From Treponema sp. (lineage in GTDB: Bacteria; Spirochaetota; Spirochaetia; Treponematales; Breznakiellaceae), in contig JAITNU010000191.1 in assembly GCA_031290325.1 (NCBI GenBank), forward strand, positions 1 through 8,681: a stretch of DNA of 8,681 nt, written 5' to 3'. Shown piece by piece: positions 1 through 6,133 of this stretch (position 1 is the stretch's first letter; the number at the start of each line of letters is the position of its first letter). The notes under the pieces were generated by a model that was not told the origin of the DNA, ran no database searches, and was given only the letters and a program-made list of their open reading frames with translations. Made by a program: the position numbers and the translations under genes.

Positions 1-2
1 GC

Positions 3-161
3 AATGACCTTCCGTTCTCCAAATTCACCCACCGGCAGCAAGAAGTGTTTGACTTTGTGCAGGAGGACAGCGGAAAGACGGCGTATTTTTGTGTCCGTTA
101 CGAAAACGCCAAAGGCGAACCGGGGCCCTGGGGATCGATCTTTTCTTCCGTTATTCCGTAA
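3..161 (+). CDS. C-terminal end of a protein of unknown function (5' end outside window)
   Basis: This is the last 52 codons of a gene entering from the left, ending in TAA. It is the only one of the three plus-strand frames that reads as plausible protein here: frame 2 is interrupted and frame 1 is arginine-rich and biased. The tail reads as beta-strand-like sequence with the pieces GKTAYFCVRYENAKG and GPWGSIFSSVIP. From memory, similar endings (GKT.YF..RYEN.KG..GPW) occur on uncharacterised proteins of spirochaetes and Bacteroidetes; I cannot name the family. With only the tail visible, no function can be assigned. The gene lies about 100 bases upstream of recQ on the same strand, so the two may or may not be co-transcribed. 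Confidence 0.6.
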   Translation, partial: NDLPFSKFTHRQQEVFDFVQEDSGKTAYFCVRYENAKGEPGPWGSIFSSVIP

Positions 162-263
162 CGGCGCTTTGTAATCGCTGTTCAGCTCCTTTCTGATAAA
201 GGCGTTCGATGTTGGTAAAGCAAAACCACTTCGCTGTGCCATATAGACGGAGAGGTAAAAACA
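162..263 (+). other. Intergenic gap before recQ, with RBS GGAGAGG
   Basis: The useful signal is GGAGAGG at 249-255, eight bases before the GTG at 264, which fixes the recQ start. A short hairpin, CCTTT/AAAGG around a five-base loop, lies at 188-202; it has no T-tract and is not a convincing terminator. I see no -35/-10 pair with good spacing, so recQ may be read from upstream. Confidence 0.5.
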
Positions 264-1895
264 GTGACCGAATATACCTATAACAGAAGCCCTCTGGATG
301 TACGGGCAACTTTGGATCCCCTGAGCAGCGCAGTGCAGGAACACTTCGGACTTTCCTACCTGTTTCCCTACCAGCGGCTGGTGGTGGCGAATATCCTGGA
401 AGCGGCTGAGGCGGCGGGGATTCCTATCTGCTGGCCGGCAGTACCAGGGGAAACGCCCCCAGATAATCTGGCGGATAATACAGTTTCTGATGCAGAGCAA
501 GATGAGATGCGGGACCGGGGAAGTGTGGGCCGGCAGATCATCATCCTGCCCACAGGCGCGGGAAAGTCCCTCTGCTTCCAGCTTCCGGCCATGCTGCTGG
601 CAGGGCCTACCCTGGTGATTTATCCTATCCTCTCACTGATGGCAGACCAGGAACGGCGTTTACAGGAACAGGGGCTTGTGCCGGTCATACTTCGGGGAGG
701 ACAAAGCAGGGAAGAACGGAAGGATATCTGGGAACGGTTGCGCTCCGGGCAGAGCCGCTTCATCATTGCCAACCCCGAGGTGCTCCTGAGCGCGGGGGTG
801 ATGGAAAATCTGCATACCCTGGGTATTGTGCATGTGGTGATTGACGAGGCCCATTGTGTCAGTGAATGGGGAGAAAGTTTCAGGCCCAGTTATCTGCGGA
901 TTGGGGAGCTCATTAATGCCATCAGAAGCACGGCGGACGTGCCCCTGATAAGCGCCTTCACTGCCACGGCATCGGCGCCGGTGCTGGAAAAAATAGAACA
1001 CTACCTGTTTGGCGGCCAGGGGGCCCACCGGATCATCGGGAACCCGGACCGGAGTAATATCAGCTTTGCGGCCCAGGGCTGCATACTCCGGGACTTGGCG
1101 GTCCGGGACCTGCTCTTCAAACACCCCCGTCCTGCCCTTGTCTTCTGTTCCTCACGGTTGGGGACGGAAAAACTCGCCCGTTACCTCAGAAATGAGTTGG
1201 CAGACCGGGAGATCCGGTTTTATCATGCTGGTCTGAGCAGGGGGGAAAAAACCGAGGTGGAGCGCTGGTTTTTTCATAAGCAGCAGGGCATATTGATCGC
1301 CACCTGCGCCTATGGGATGGGGGTTGATAAGGGGGATATACGGACCGTGATACACCGGAACTGCCCGCCTTCGGTGGAAGCCTATCTCCAGGAATCGGGC
1401 CGGGCAGGCAGGGACGGTCTTCCTGCAAAGGCCATACTGCTCTGGGGTCCTGATGATGAGCAACGCCTCCAACGGGCACCGTCCGGCGCTGAACGGATCC
1501 GCCTTGCAGCATTGCTGGATTATGCCCGCAACACCACTGCCTGCCGGCGAGAGGCGCTCCTGAGACTCCTCAATTATGATGGCCCTGGGGATAGTCCCCC
1601 ATCAGGCTGCTGCGATGTATGCGAAGGAAGGGCCGCAACGAAGCTCCGGGAAACGGAGAGCATCACCAGCTTTTTCCAGAGAAACCGCCGGCGCTATACC
1701 CTTATTGAAGCTGCTGCGGTGCTGGCCCAGGCTGAAGCCCTCCATTGGTCTGAGGATGACGCCAAAAGGGTGATAAAATACCTCCTCACCCATAAGACCC
1801 TGCGGAACATAAGCAACCGGCTCTGGAAGGGCAAACTGACGGTCGGCGCTAGGCTTCCTGCATTTCCAGGTCCTCATCCTCTTCAACAGGTTTAG
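264..1895 (+). CDS. recQ: RecQ-family ATP-dependent DNA helicase
   Basis: This is a superfamily 2 3'-5' DNA helicase of the RecQ family, which unwinds recombination and repair intermediates in the cytoplasm. Visible motifs in order: motif 0-like region FPYQ (34-37); Walker A LPTGAGKS (95-102); motif Ia YPILSLMADQ (120-129); DEAH (194-197) followed by the RecQ aromatic loop EAHCVSEWG; SAFTATA (230-236); ALVFCSSR (291-298); motif V/VI from ATCAYGMGVDKG to QESGRAGRDG (346-385). A zinc-binding region follows, with C427, C449, C450 and C453. The 80-residue C-terminus looks like the remains of a winged helix. There is no HRDC domain, so at 543 residues it is a shorter form than the E. coli enzyme. 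The start is GTG with RBS GGAGAGG eight bases upstream; the stop is TAG. Odd points: about 45 extra residues between motif 0 and Walker A, and a shifted zinc cysteine (SGCCDVC rather than C..C..C). Its 3' end overlaps the convergent gene at 1849-2091. Confidence 0.93.
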   Translation: MTEYTYNRSPLDVRATLDPLSSAVQEHFGLSYLFPYQRLVVANILEAAEAAGIPICWPAVPGETPPDNLADNTVSDAEQDEMRDRGSVGRQIIILPTGAGKSLCFQLPAMLLAGPTLVIYPILSLMADQERRLQEQGLVPVILRGGQSREERKDIWERLRSGQSRFIIANPEVLLSAGVMENLHTLGIVHVVIDEAHCVSEWGESFRPSYLRIGELINAIRSTADVPLISAFTATASAPVLEKIEHYLFGGQGAHRIIGNPDRSNISFAAQGCILRDLAVRDLLFKHPRPALVFCSSRLGTEKLARYLRNELADREIRFYHAGLSRGEKTEVERWFFHKQQGILIATCAYGMGVDKGDIRTVIHRNCPPSVEAYLQESGRAGRDGLPAKAILLWGPDDEQRLQRAPSGAERIRLAALLDYARNTTACRREALLRLLNYDGPGDSPPSGCCDVCEGRAATKLRETESITSFFQRNRRRYTLIEAAAVLAQAEALHWSEDDAKRVIKYLLTHKTLRNISNRLWKGKLTVGARLPAFPGPHPLQQV

Positions 1896-2091
1896 GAGGG
1901 GCCTTCTTTTCCTTTGGGATCCGCTTTGGTCTGGGCGTTTTGGGCACTACCGGCGTACTTGGCCGGCGGTGGCCCCGGACGACGTAGGAGACCAGGGAAT
2001 AATACACTACCAGAACCAGAGTTACTGCGATGACCTCCCAGGAAGTAAGTATCTGGACGAGCAGGTTTGTAAATTCGTATGAAAATAGCAT
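1849..2091 (-). CDS. Small single-pass membrane protein of unknown function
   Basis: An 80-residue protein I do not recognise. It has one strong hydrophobic segment at about residues 19-38 (EVIAVTLVLVVYYSLVSYVV), then an arginine, lysine and proline-rich tail and an acidic end (EEDEDLEMQEA). By the positive-inside rule the basic tail should be cytoplasmic. The ATG start is supported by RBS AAGAGG at 2099-2104, seven bases upstream. A well-spaced promoter-like pair precedes it, so it is probably transcribed separately from truA. The stop codon is TAG. The last 47 bases overlap the end of recQ on the opposite strand. An overlapping open frame at 1892-2098 gives no hydrophobic pattern and is taken to be a shadow. 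Confidence 0.72.
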   Translation of the reverse strand: MLFSYEFTNLLVQILTSWEVIAVTLVLVVYYSLVSYVVRGHRRPSTPVVPKTPRPKRIPKEKKAPPKPVEEDEDLEMQEA

Positions 2092-2106
2092 GACTCAACC
2101 TCTTGA

Positions 2107-2120
2107 GGCGGGTTCCCGCC
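2107..2120 (-). other. Perfect inverted repeat in the 5' leader of the 80-residue gene
   Basis: GGCGGG/CCCGCC separated by two bases would form a short GC hairpin. It begins only a few bases after the predicted transcription start and ends just before the RBS AAGAGG. It has no T-tract on either strand, so it is more likely a 5' stabilising or regulatory stem than a truA terminator. Confidence 0.45.
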
Positions 2121-2129
2121 CCTGAGATT

Positions 2130-2158
2130 ATTGTAGCGTATTACCCTCTGTTAATCAA
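2130..2158 (-). promoter_or_regulatory. Predicted sigma70-type promoter for the 80-residue gene
   Basis: On the minus strand, TTGATT (2158-2153) and TACAAT (2135-2130) are separated by exactly 17 bases. This matches the consensus at 4 of 6 and 5 of 6 positions. The -35 box overlaps the truA stop codon. The predicted start of transcription is near 2123, giving a leader of about 30 bases. This is prediction from spacing and match only. Confidence 0.5.
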
Positions 2159-2928
2159 ACGGTATACTGGTCTTTTCGGTCGTAGGCTACCTTCCAGAGG
2201 GAAAGTCCTGCTGCCGGCGCAGTGGGACCGGCGAGGCTCCGGTCCCCGGATTCGATGATGGCCTTGAAAGCTTGAGGACTAAGTCCCCGTTCCTCGTAGT
2301 GGAGCAGGGTCCCGAGGATGGAACGGACCATCTTCCATAAAAAGGCGTTGGCAGTGATCTCAAAAATCAGGGTATCCCCCTGCACAAAGAAACCGGCATG
2401 AAAAATATACCGGCTCCGGGATATGCTGGGGTCCCGGGTTCCGGCAAAGATAGAACAGTCCCGCTCTCCGTGGAGCAGGCAGGTGTACTGATTCAGGCGG
2501 TCAATCCGGGGACGGCGCCACAACTGAAGCCCATAGCGGAGTTCCTGGGGGAGTCCATGTCGGCCACAGATGAGGTGGTACCGGTAGGTCCTGGATGTGG
2601 CGTCAAAACGGGCATGAAACGCAGGGTAGGTTTCCAGGGCCTCCAGCACCCGGATGTCCTGGGGGAGGAGGCTGTTCAGGGCGGGAACAAAGCGTTCAGG
2701 GGCGATGTTTCGTATATCCGTATGGAAATGGGCCACCTGGCCTGCGGCGTGAACCCCAGCGTCGGTTCTTCCCGCTCCGGTGAGGGGTATCTTTTTTTTG
2801 TGGAGCCGTTCCAGGGCTGATTCAAGGGTCCCCTGAACAGTACGGCCGTTTACGATGCCGTGCTTTTCCTGACGCTGCCACCCGCAAAAACCAGTACCAT
2901 CATAGGCGATACGGAGCCTGACATTCAT
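2155..2928 (-). CDS. truA: tRNA pseudouridine(38-40) synthase TruA
   Basis: TruA converts uridines 38-40 of the tRNA anticodon arm to pseudouridine, in the cytoplasm. At 257 residues it has the usual length. The N-terminus has the family pattern RIAYDGTGFCGWQRQ (6-20). The catalytic motif GAGRTDAGVHA (51-61) places the nucleophile at D56. Further family features are the RTYRY strand (113-117), FLWKMVRSILG (196-206) and the end motif AGPTAPAAGL (233-242). The ATG overlaps the stop of the upstream DUF2225 gene as ATGA, so the two are likely translationally coupled. The stop is TGA at 2157-2155. No terminator with a T-tract follows. Confidence 0.96.
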   Translation of the reverse strand: MNVRLRIAYDGTGFCGWQRQEKHGIVNGRTVQGTLESALERLHKKKIPLTGAGRTDAGVHAAGQVAHFHTDIRNIAPERFVPALNSLLPQDIRVLEALETYPAFHARFDATSRTYRYHLICGRHGLPQELRYGLQLWRRPRIDRLNQYTCLLHGERDCSIFAGTRDPSISRSRYIFHAGFFVQGDTLIFEITANAFLWKMVRSILGTLLHYEERGLSPQAFKAIIESGDRSLAGPTAPAAGLSLWKVAYDRKDQYTV

Positions 2929-3782
2929 TCATCCATCTCGTTCAGTTCTTTGTTGATCCGGTTATAGACATTCCGGGCATGCTCCAAAAGGGGACCAGGT
3001 CTGTTTTTGGAAGATTTTCCCAGGCCAAAGACCTTTGCAATGGTTCGTTTTGCGTCCTGCAATGCGACGTTCCGCACCTCGGAATCACTTGTTGAACCGT
3101 ATTCAAGCTGGAGCAGGGCCAGCACATACAACCCCCCTTCGTACCCATAATTTTTATCCGTATCAGGGCCAAAACTCTTAATCCCCCCAAAGGATTCCTG
3201 GCCTGACTGTTCCCGCTTAAAAGCTTCGCCATAAAAAAAGAGGGCCTTCTTCTTGAAAAGCTGGGACAGCCAATCGTAATGTTCTTCAGGATATTTAGCA
3301 TGCAGATGCTCCAGCAGCCAACTGGTTCGCAAACTGGTGATCCCCTGCTTCATGGTGGGAGAGACGTCCTTGCTGAAATAGTCATAACAACGGAGCGTGA
3401 GGTACTGGGAGGCTGTGCCGGAAACCAGACCCCGGTTCTCATGAAAATCAACTGAAGGAAAGATGAGTTTCGTCTCGTTGATCCGTTTCTGCCGATCCTC
3501 CATAACCCGGTCCCGGGCTGTCTCAGATAACAGAGAAAAATCCTTATCCATTGAGGCGAACCAGCATTCAGGGCACACCGTAGCCTGATACGCCAGAGGG
3601 TAGATATCCCCATACCGTGCAGAAGGCTCATAGAGCCGCTGGAGTTCCTCGGTAATCTCCCCTGCGATGAGCCGTCCGCTACCGGAGTGGAGTTCCTCAC
3701 GATGAAACACATTCCAACAGGCAGGACAGAGAATTTCATCCTTTGAGACAAATGATATTTTTATTTCCCGATCTTCAGCCAT
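2925..3782 (-). CDS. DUF2225-family protein with two CxxC pairs
   Basis: A 285-residue protein, probably cytoplasmic, with no signal peptide or membrane segment. The N-terminal part has two zinc-knuckle-like pairs, CPAC (19-22) and CPEC (70-73). They flank a region with the SGSGRL and YGDIYPLAYQATVCPEC features of DUF2225 (PF09986). The rest looks helical and repeat-like, with segments such as YDWLSQLFKKKALFFYGEAF, reminiscent of the TPR-like second half of DUF2225 proteins. The role of the family is not established; a metal-binding structural or regulatory protein is inference. The start ATG has RBS AAGGA with six bases of spacing. The stop overlaps the truA start by four bases, which puts it in the truA operon. 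Confidence 0.75.
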   Translation of the reverse strand: MAEDREIKISFVSKDEILCPACWNVFHREELHSGSGRLIAGEITEELQRLYEPSARYGDIYPLAYQATVCPECWFASMDKDFSLLSETARDRVMEDRQKRINETKLIFPSVDFHENRGLVSGTASQYLTLRCYDYFSKDVSPTMKQGITSLRTSWLLEHLHAKYPEEHYDWLSQLFKKKALFFYGEAFKREQSGQESFGGIKSFGPDTDKNYGYEGGLYVLALLQLEYGSTSDSEVRNVALQDAKRTIAKVFGLGKSSKNRPGPLLEHARNVYNRINKELNEMDE

Positions 3783-3825
3783 AGTACATCCTTATAACCT
3801 GTAAACTGTATAACCTCTGAATCCT

Positions 3826-3844
3826 GGAGCGAAAAAACCGCTCC
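3826..3844 (-). other. Perfect hairpin directly after the acpS stop, with T-run in the loop
   Basis: On the minus strand GGAGCG and CGCTCC form a six-base-pair stem around the loop GTTTTTT. It starts at the base immediately after the acpS TGA. The U-tract lies in the loop rather than after the stem, so it does not fit a standard intrinsic terminator. It could be an attenuating or mRNA-processing hairpin between acpS and the DUF2225 gene. Confidence 0.5.
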
Positions 3845-4231
3845 TCACGATTCACACTCCAACCGCTCCATTACCACCAGAGCGATGGCATTATCCCGCT
3901 CATGGGTAAGGGAAAGGTGAATCCTATTGGCACCGCTCTCTTTAAAAGCCCTGAGGGCAGTACCAGAAACTGCCAGTTCAGGCCGGCCATTGGGGTGGCT
4001 TACCACCTGAATATCCTTGAGCGCCAGTCCTACAAGCCCGATCCCCAGGGCCTTTCCAAAGGCTTCCTTGGCGGCAAAACGGGCTGCCAGGGACTGATTC
4101 ACGCCTCCCCCCCTGGACAGGGCAATGGCCAGTTCATCGGGATGGAAAAAACGTTCCAGGAGCCTGGGGTTGGTCCGCCACCGTTCCATACGGTGTACCT
4201 GGACCAGATCCACGCCAATACCGATGATCAT
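3845..4231 (-). CDS. acpS: Holo-[acyl-carrier-protein] synthase
   Basis: AcpS transfers the 4'-phosphopantetheine arm from coenzyme A to a serine of acyl carrier protein, activating it for fatty acid synthesis. At 128 residues it has the normal length for the group I enzyme. The N-terminal motif GIGVDLV (4-10) carries the magnesium-binding D8. The second signature RFAAKEAFGKALG (51-63) carries E56 and K60. The C-terminal strand HLSLTHERDNAIALVVME matches the family end. The ATG at 4231 overlaps the TGA of the cdaR tail frame as ATGA, so translation of acpS was probably coupled to the full-length cdaR. The internal TAG in cdaR may therefore lower acpS translation. A perfect hairpin follows its stop. 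Confidence 0.95.
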   Translation of the reverse strand: MIIGIGVDLVQVHRMERWRTNPRLLERFFHPDELAIALSRGGGVNQSLAARFAAKEAFGKALGIGLVGLALKDIQVVSHPNGRPELAVSGTALRAFKESGANRIHLSLTHERDNAIALVVMERLECES

Positions 4232-4470
4232 GGCTCCCCACCAACGCGGTTCCTGATATGCACCGTAACGGTTTCAGGCTCCTGCCGCAGCATCCTCAGA
4301 CTCGGGGAAAGACGCACCGCTACCGGTACCTGATAGGTTCCCGGCTGCGTCAGGGCCGAACAGTCCAGCACGAGCAGGTCCGGCGGGGGCACATAGGTTT
4401 CAAGCACCTGCCGGTTTCCCTCAAGCCGCACACTCCCGCGCTGGGTTTCCAATTCCGCGATCCACCCTGT
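4228..4470 (-). pseudogene. cdaR: Severed C-terminal part of CdaR/YbbR (third YbbR repeat)
   Basis: These codons continue the cdaR frame after the in-frame TAG at 4473-4471 and stay open for 80 codons to a TGA at 4230-4228. The translation has the features of a YbbR repeat: GSVRLEGNRQVL, then LLVLDCSALTQPGTYQVPVAV, then ETVTVHIRN. The first strand of the same repeat (FDSLPITVQGL) lies before the stop. It could be made separately only by reinitiation, for example at TTG 4452, but I see no ribosome binding site there. It has no other interruption, so the lesion is recent, is a sequencing error, or is bypassed. Confidence 0.75.
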
Positions 4471-4473
4471 CTA
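4471..4473 (-). other. In-frame TAG interrupting cdaR
   Basis: The TAG follows the codons for VQGL and precedes ACA GGG TGG in the same frame. A single base change from CAG (Gln), TGG (Trp) or AAG (Lys), among others, would explain it. TAG is the normal terminal codon of recQ, dxs, the 80-residue gene and the 29-residue gene in this window, so genome-wide reassignment is unlikely. Confidence 0.85.
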
Positions 4474-5199
4474 GAGGCCCTGTACCGTGATGGGCAGGCT
4501 GTCGAAATTACCCACCATGAGGATCTCTTTGATAAGCCCGTGGAATTCCGTGAGACCCTCCCCCCGGATGACCACCAGGGGGTCCCGGTTCAGGATGCTC
4601 ACCATCACGGAAAAATCCTCACTCCTGCCCTCAAGGTCAATAACATCAGTATAGAACTCCGCAATGCCGCTCATCAAGTCCGAAGGTCCGTCAATGATCA
4701 CCTGGGCGGGCCTCAATGTATAGGAAATCAATGCATAGCCCTGCTTAGGGGAACCCTGGGTATTCACCGCCAAGGGGACATATTTACTCATTTTATAATC
4801 AAGGGCTACGGATATCTCCAGAGGCTCCACCTGTATTTCCAGCGGTTCTCCCCCCAAAGCCGTTCCGTTGTTGCGGATCTGTACCGGTGCCCGGTACGTT
4901 CCCTTGCCCTTGCCCTTGAGGTCAATATAGGCTTCAATATCGCCTTCCAGCATCGAACGGATACCTGCAGGATCCCCCCGGACACTGACGCGGATCATCC
5001 GGGTATAGACACTGGCAGGTATCAGATTACCCTCGGTCTGGACGATGAGGGGTACCGAAAAGAAGCGTTCTTCCACGATACTCATCCGTCGAAACACCAC
5101 CAGGAGTATGGCCAGGGCAACGGAAAGCACTTTTGCAGGCCAGTTCTCCGCTGTCTTGGCCAGCAATTTTCGCGTGTTCAAGGGCCATATCTTTTCCAT
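4471..5199 (-). CDS. cdaR: CdaR/YbbR-domain regulator of c-di-AMP synthase, truncated by in-frame stop
   Basis: CdaR (YbbR) is a membrane-anchored protein with extracytoplasmic YbbR repeats that binds and regulates the diadenylate cyclase CdaA. The visible 242 residues contain one membrane segment at about 22-36 (AKVLSVALAILLVVF). Two complete YbbR repeats follow: about 48-134 (from SVPLIVQTEG to ISVALD) and about 139-226 (from KYVPLAVNTQG to GLIKEI). Then only the first strand of a third (FDSLPITVQGL) remains. The frame ends at TAG, but the same frame continues for 80 more codons with the rest of the third repeat; the intact protein would be 323 residues. The ATG shares one base with the cdaA stop (TAATG), and GGAG lies just upstream, consistent with tight coupling to cdaA. 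Confidence 0.85.
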   Translation of the reverse strand: MEKIWPLNTRKLLAKTAENWPAKVLSVALAILLVVFRRMSIVEERFFSVPLIVQTEGNLIPASVYTRMIRVSVRGDPAGIRSMLEGDIEAYIDLKGKGKGTYRAPVQIRNNGTALGGEPLEIQVEPLEISVALDYKMSKYVPLAVNTQGSPKQGYALISYTLRPAQVIIDGPSDLMSGIAEFYTDVIDLEGRSEDFSVMVSILNRDPLVVIRGEGLTEFHGLIKEILMVGNFDSLPITVQGL

Positions 5200-6053
5200 T
5201 ATGTCTCCGATGCAGGTTCAACAGAAGCGGTTTCCAGGGACGCCGGGGCGTTCAGGGACAGGGTATTCGGTTCAAGCTCTCCGCTCCGCACCCCCCGATC
5301 CAGGAGTTCCCGGAGCTTCCGGGTCGCCTCAAGGGATGAAAGATCATAGAACAGCTTCCCGTCAAAGGCGATGCTGATGGCGCCGGTTTCCTCAGAAACC
5401 ACCAGGACCACTGCGTCGGATTGTTCGGACATACCCAGGGAAGCCCGGTGCCGGGTACCAAAGCTCTTTTTAATATCCTGCTGTTCAGAAAGGGGGAGAA
5501 AACACCCTGCCGCGGCGATCCGTCCATTCTGAACAATCATGGCCCCATCATGGAGGGGGCCGTCAAATTCGAAGACCGTAACGATGAGGGTTGAGGAGAT
5601 TTCCGCGTTCAGCCGGGTTCCGGTCTCGATGATGCTCTTGATATTGACCCGCCGGGGAAACACCACCAAGGCCCCCCGGCGCTGCTGAGACAGGATTTCC
5701 GCTGCGGTTACCACAGCCTCAAGCTGACCGAGGCGGGGTTTGCTGTCAGGCCGGAACAATTCGCTCTGGCCCAGTCTGAGGATGATCTTCCGCAGTTCAG
5801 GCTGAAAGATGATGGCCACTGCAATGAACAACCCTGGGGCCAGGATATTGAGAACCCACTGGAGGGTGGTTAATTTAAATAAAACCGCAAGACCATACAC
5901 CAGGGCCAGGAACCCCGCGCCCTTTACCATCTGTACCGCCTGGGTTTTTACCAGGAGGTCGTAGGTTTTATAAAGCAGAAACGCCAGAATCGCCACATCA
6001 AAGATGGGACGAATCATATCATAAAACGTGGTAATCCACTGAAACCATTGCAC
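5199..6053 (-). CDS. cdaA: Diadenylate cyclase CdaA (DacA), c-di-AMP synthase
   Basis: CdaA joins two ATP into cyclic di-AMP, a second messenger controlling osmolyte transport and envelope homeostasis. From the GTG at 6053 the protein is 284 residues, near the usual length. Three hydrophobic segments lie at about 17-35, 46-60 and 66-84, followed by the DAC (DisA_N) domain. Catalytic motifs are DGA at 169-171 (in PLHDGAMIV) and GTRHR at 199-203, followed by SEETGAISIA. I chose GTG 6053 because AGAAGG lies six bases upstream (6065-6060) and because family members start close to the first membrane helix. The frame is also open up to TTG 6143, inside dxs, giving 314 residues, but that start has no good ribosome binding site and adds a polar extension. 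The gene lies downstream of dxs and overlaps cdaR by one base. Confidence 0.93.
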   Translation of the reverse strand: MQWFQWITTFYDMIRPIFDVAILAFLLYKTYDLLVKTQAVQMVKGAGFLALVYGLAVLFKLTTLQWVLNILAPGLFIAVAIIFQPELRKIILRLGQSELFRPDSKPRLGQLEAVVTAAEILSQQRRGALVVFPRRVNIKSIIETGTRLNAEISSTLIVTVFEFDGPLHDGAMIVQNGRIAAAGCFLPLSEQQDIKKSFGTRHRASLGMSEQSDAVVLVVSEETGAISIAFDGKLFYDLSSLEATRKLRELLDRGVRSGELEPNTLSLNAPASLETASVEPASET

Positions 6054-6074
6054 TTGGTACCTTCTATATCTAAT

Positions 6075-6103
6075 AAAATAGCCTGAAGCGAGGATTTTCG
6101 CAA
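6075..6103 (-). promoter_or_regulatory. Possible internal promoter before cdaA
   Basis: TTGCGA (6103-6098) and TATTTT (6080-6075) on the minus strand are 17 bases apart, each matching the consensus at 4 of 6 positions. Transcription would begin near 6068, just before RBS AGAAGG. This only makes sense with the GTG 6053 start. It is a weak match. Confidence 0.28.
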
Positions 6104-6133
6104 GCTGAACCAGAGGCGATTTTCCAAGGCCCA

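Noticed and set aside
188..202. CCTTT/AAAGG hairpin as terminator of the upstream partial gene
   Set aside because: The stem is short and AT-rich and has no following T-tract.
660..1124. A 154-codon minus-strand open frame inside recQ
   Set aside because: It has no motif and no ribosome binding site, and the plus strand here encodes the conserved helicase core.
4471..4473. Pyrrolysine or general TAG reassignment to explain the internal stop
   Set aside because: TAG ends at least four other genes in the window (recQ, dxs, the 80- and 29-residue genes), and no pyl genes are present here. Local readthrough cannot be excluded.
4258..5349. A 363-codon plus-strand open frame antisense to cdaR and cdaA
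   Set aside because: It is long, but it is rich in His, Arg and Gln, has no ribosome binding site or recognisable motif, and lies opposite clearly conserved genes. It is a compositional shadow.
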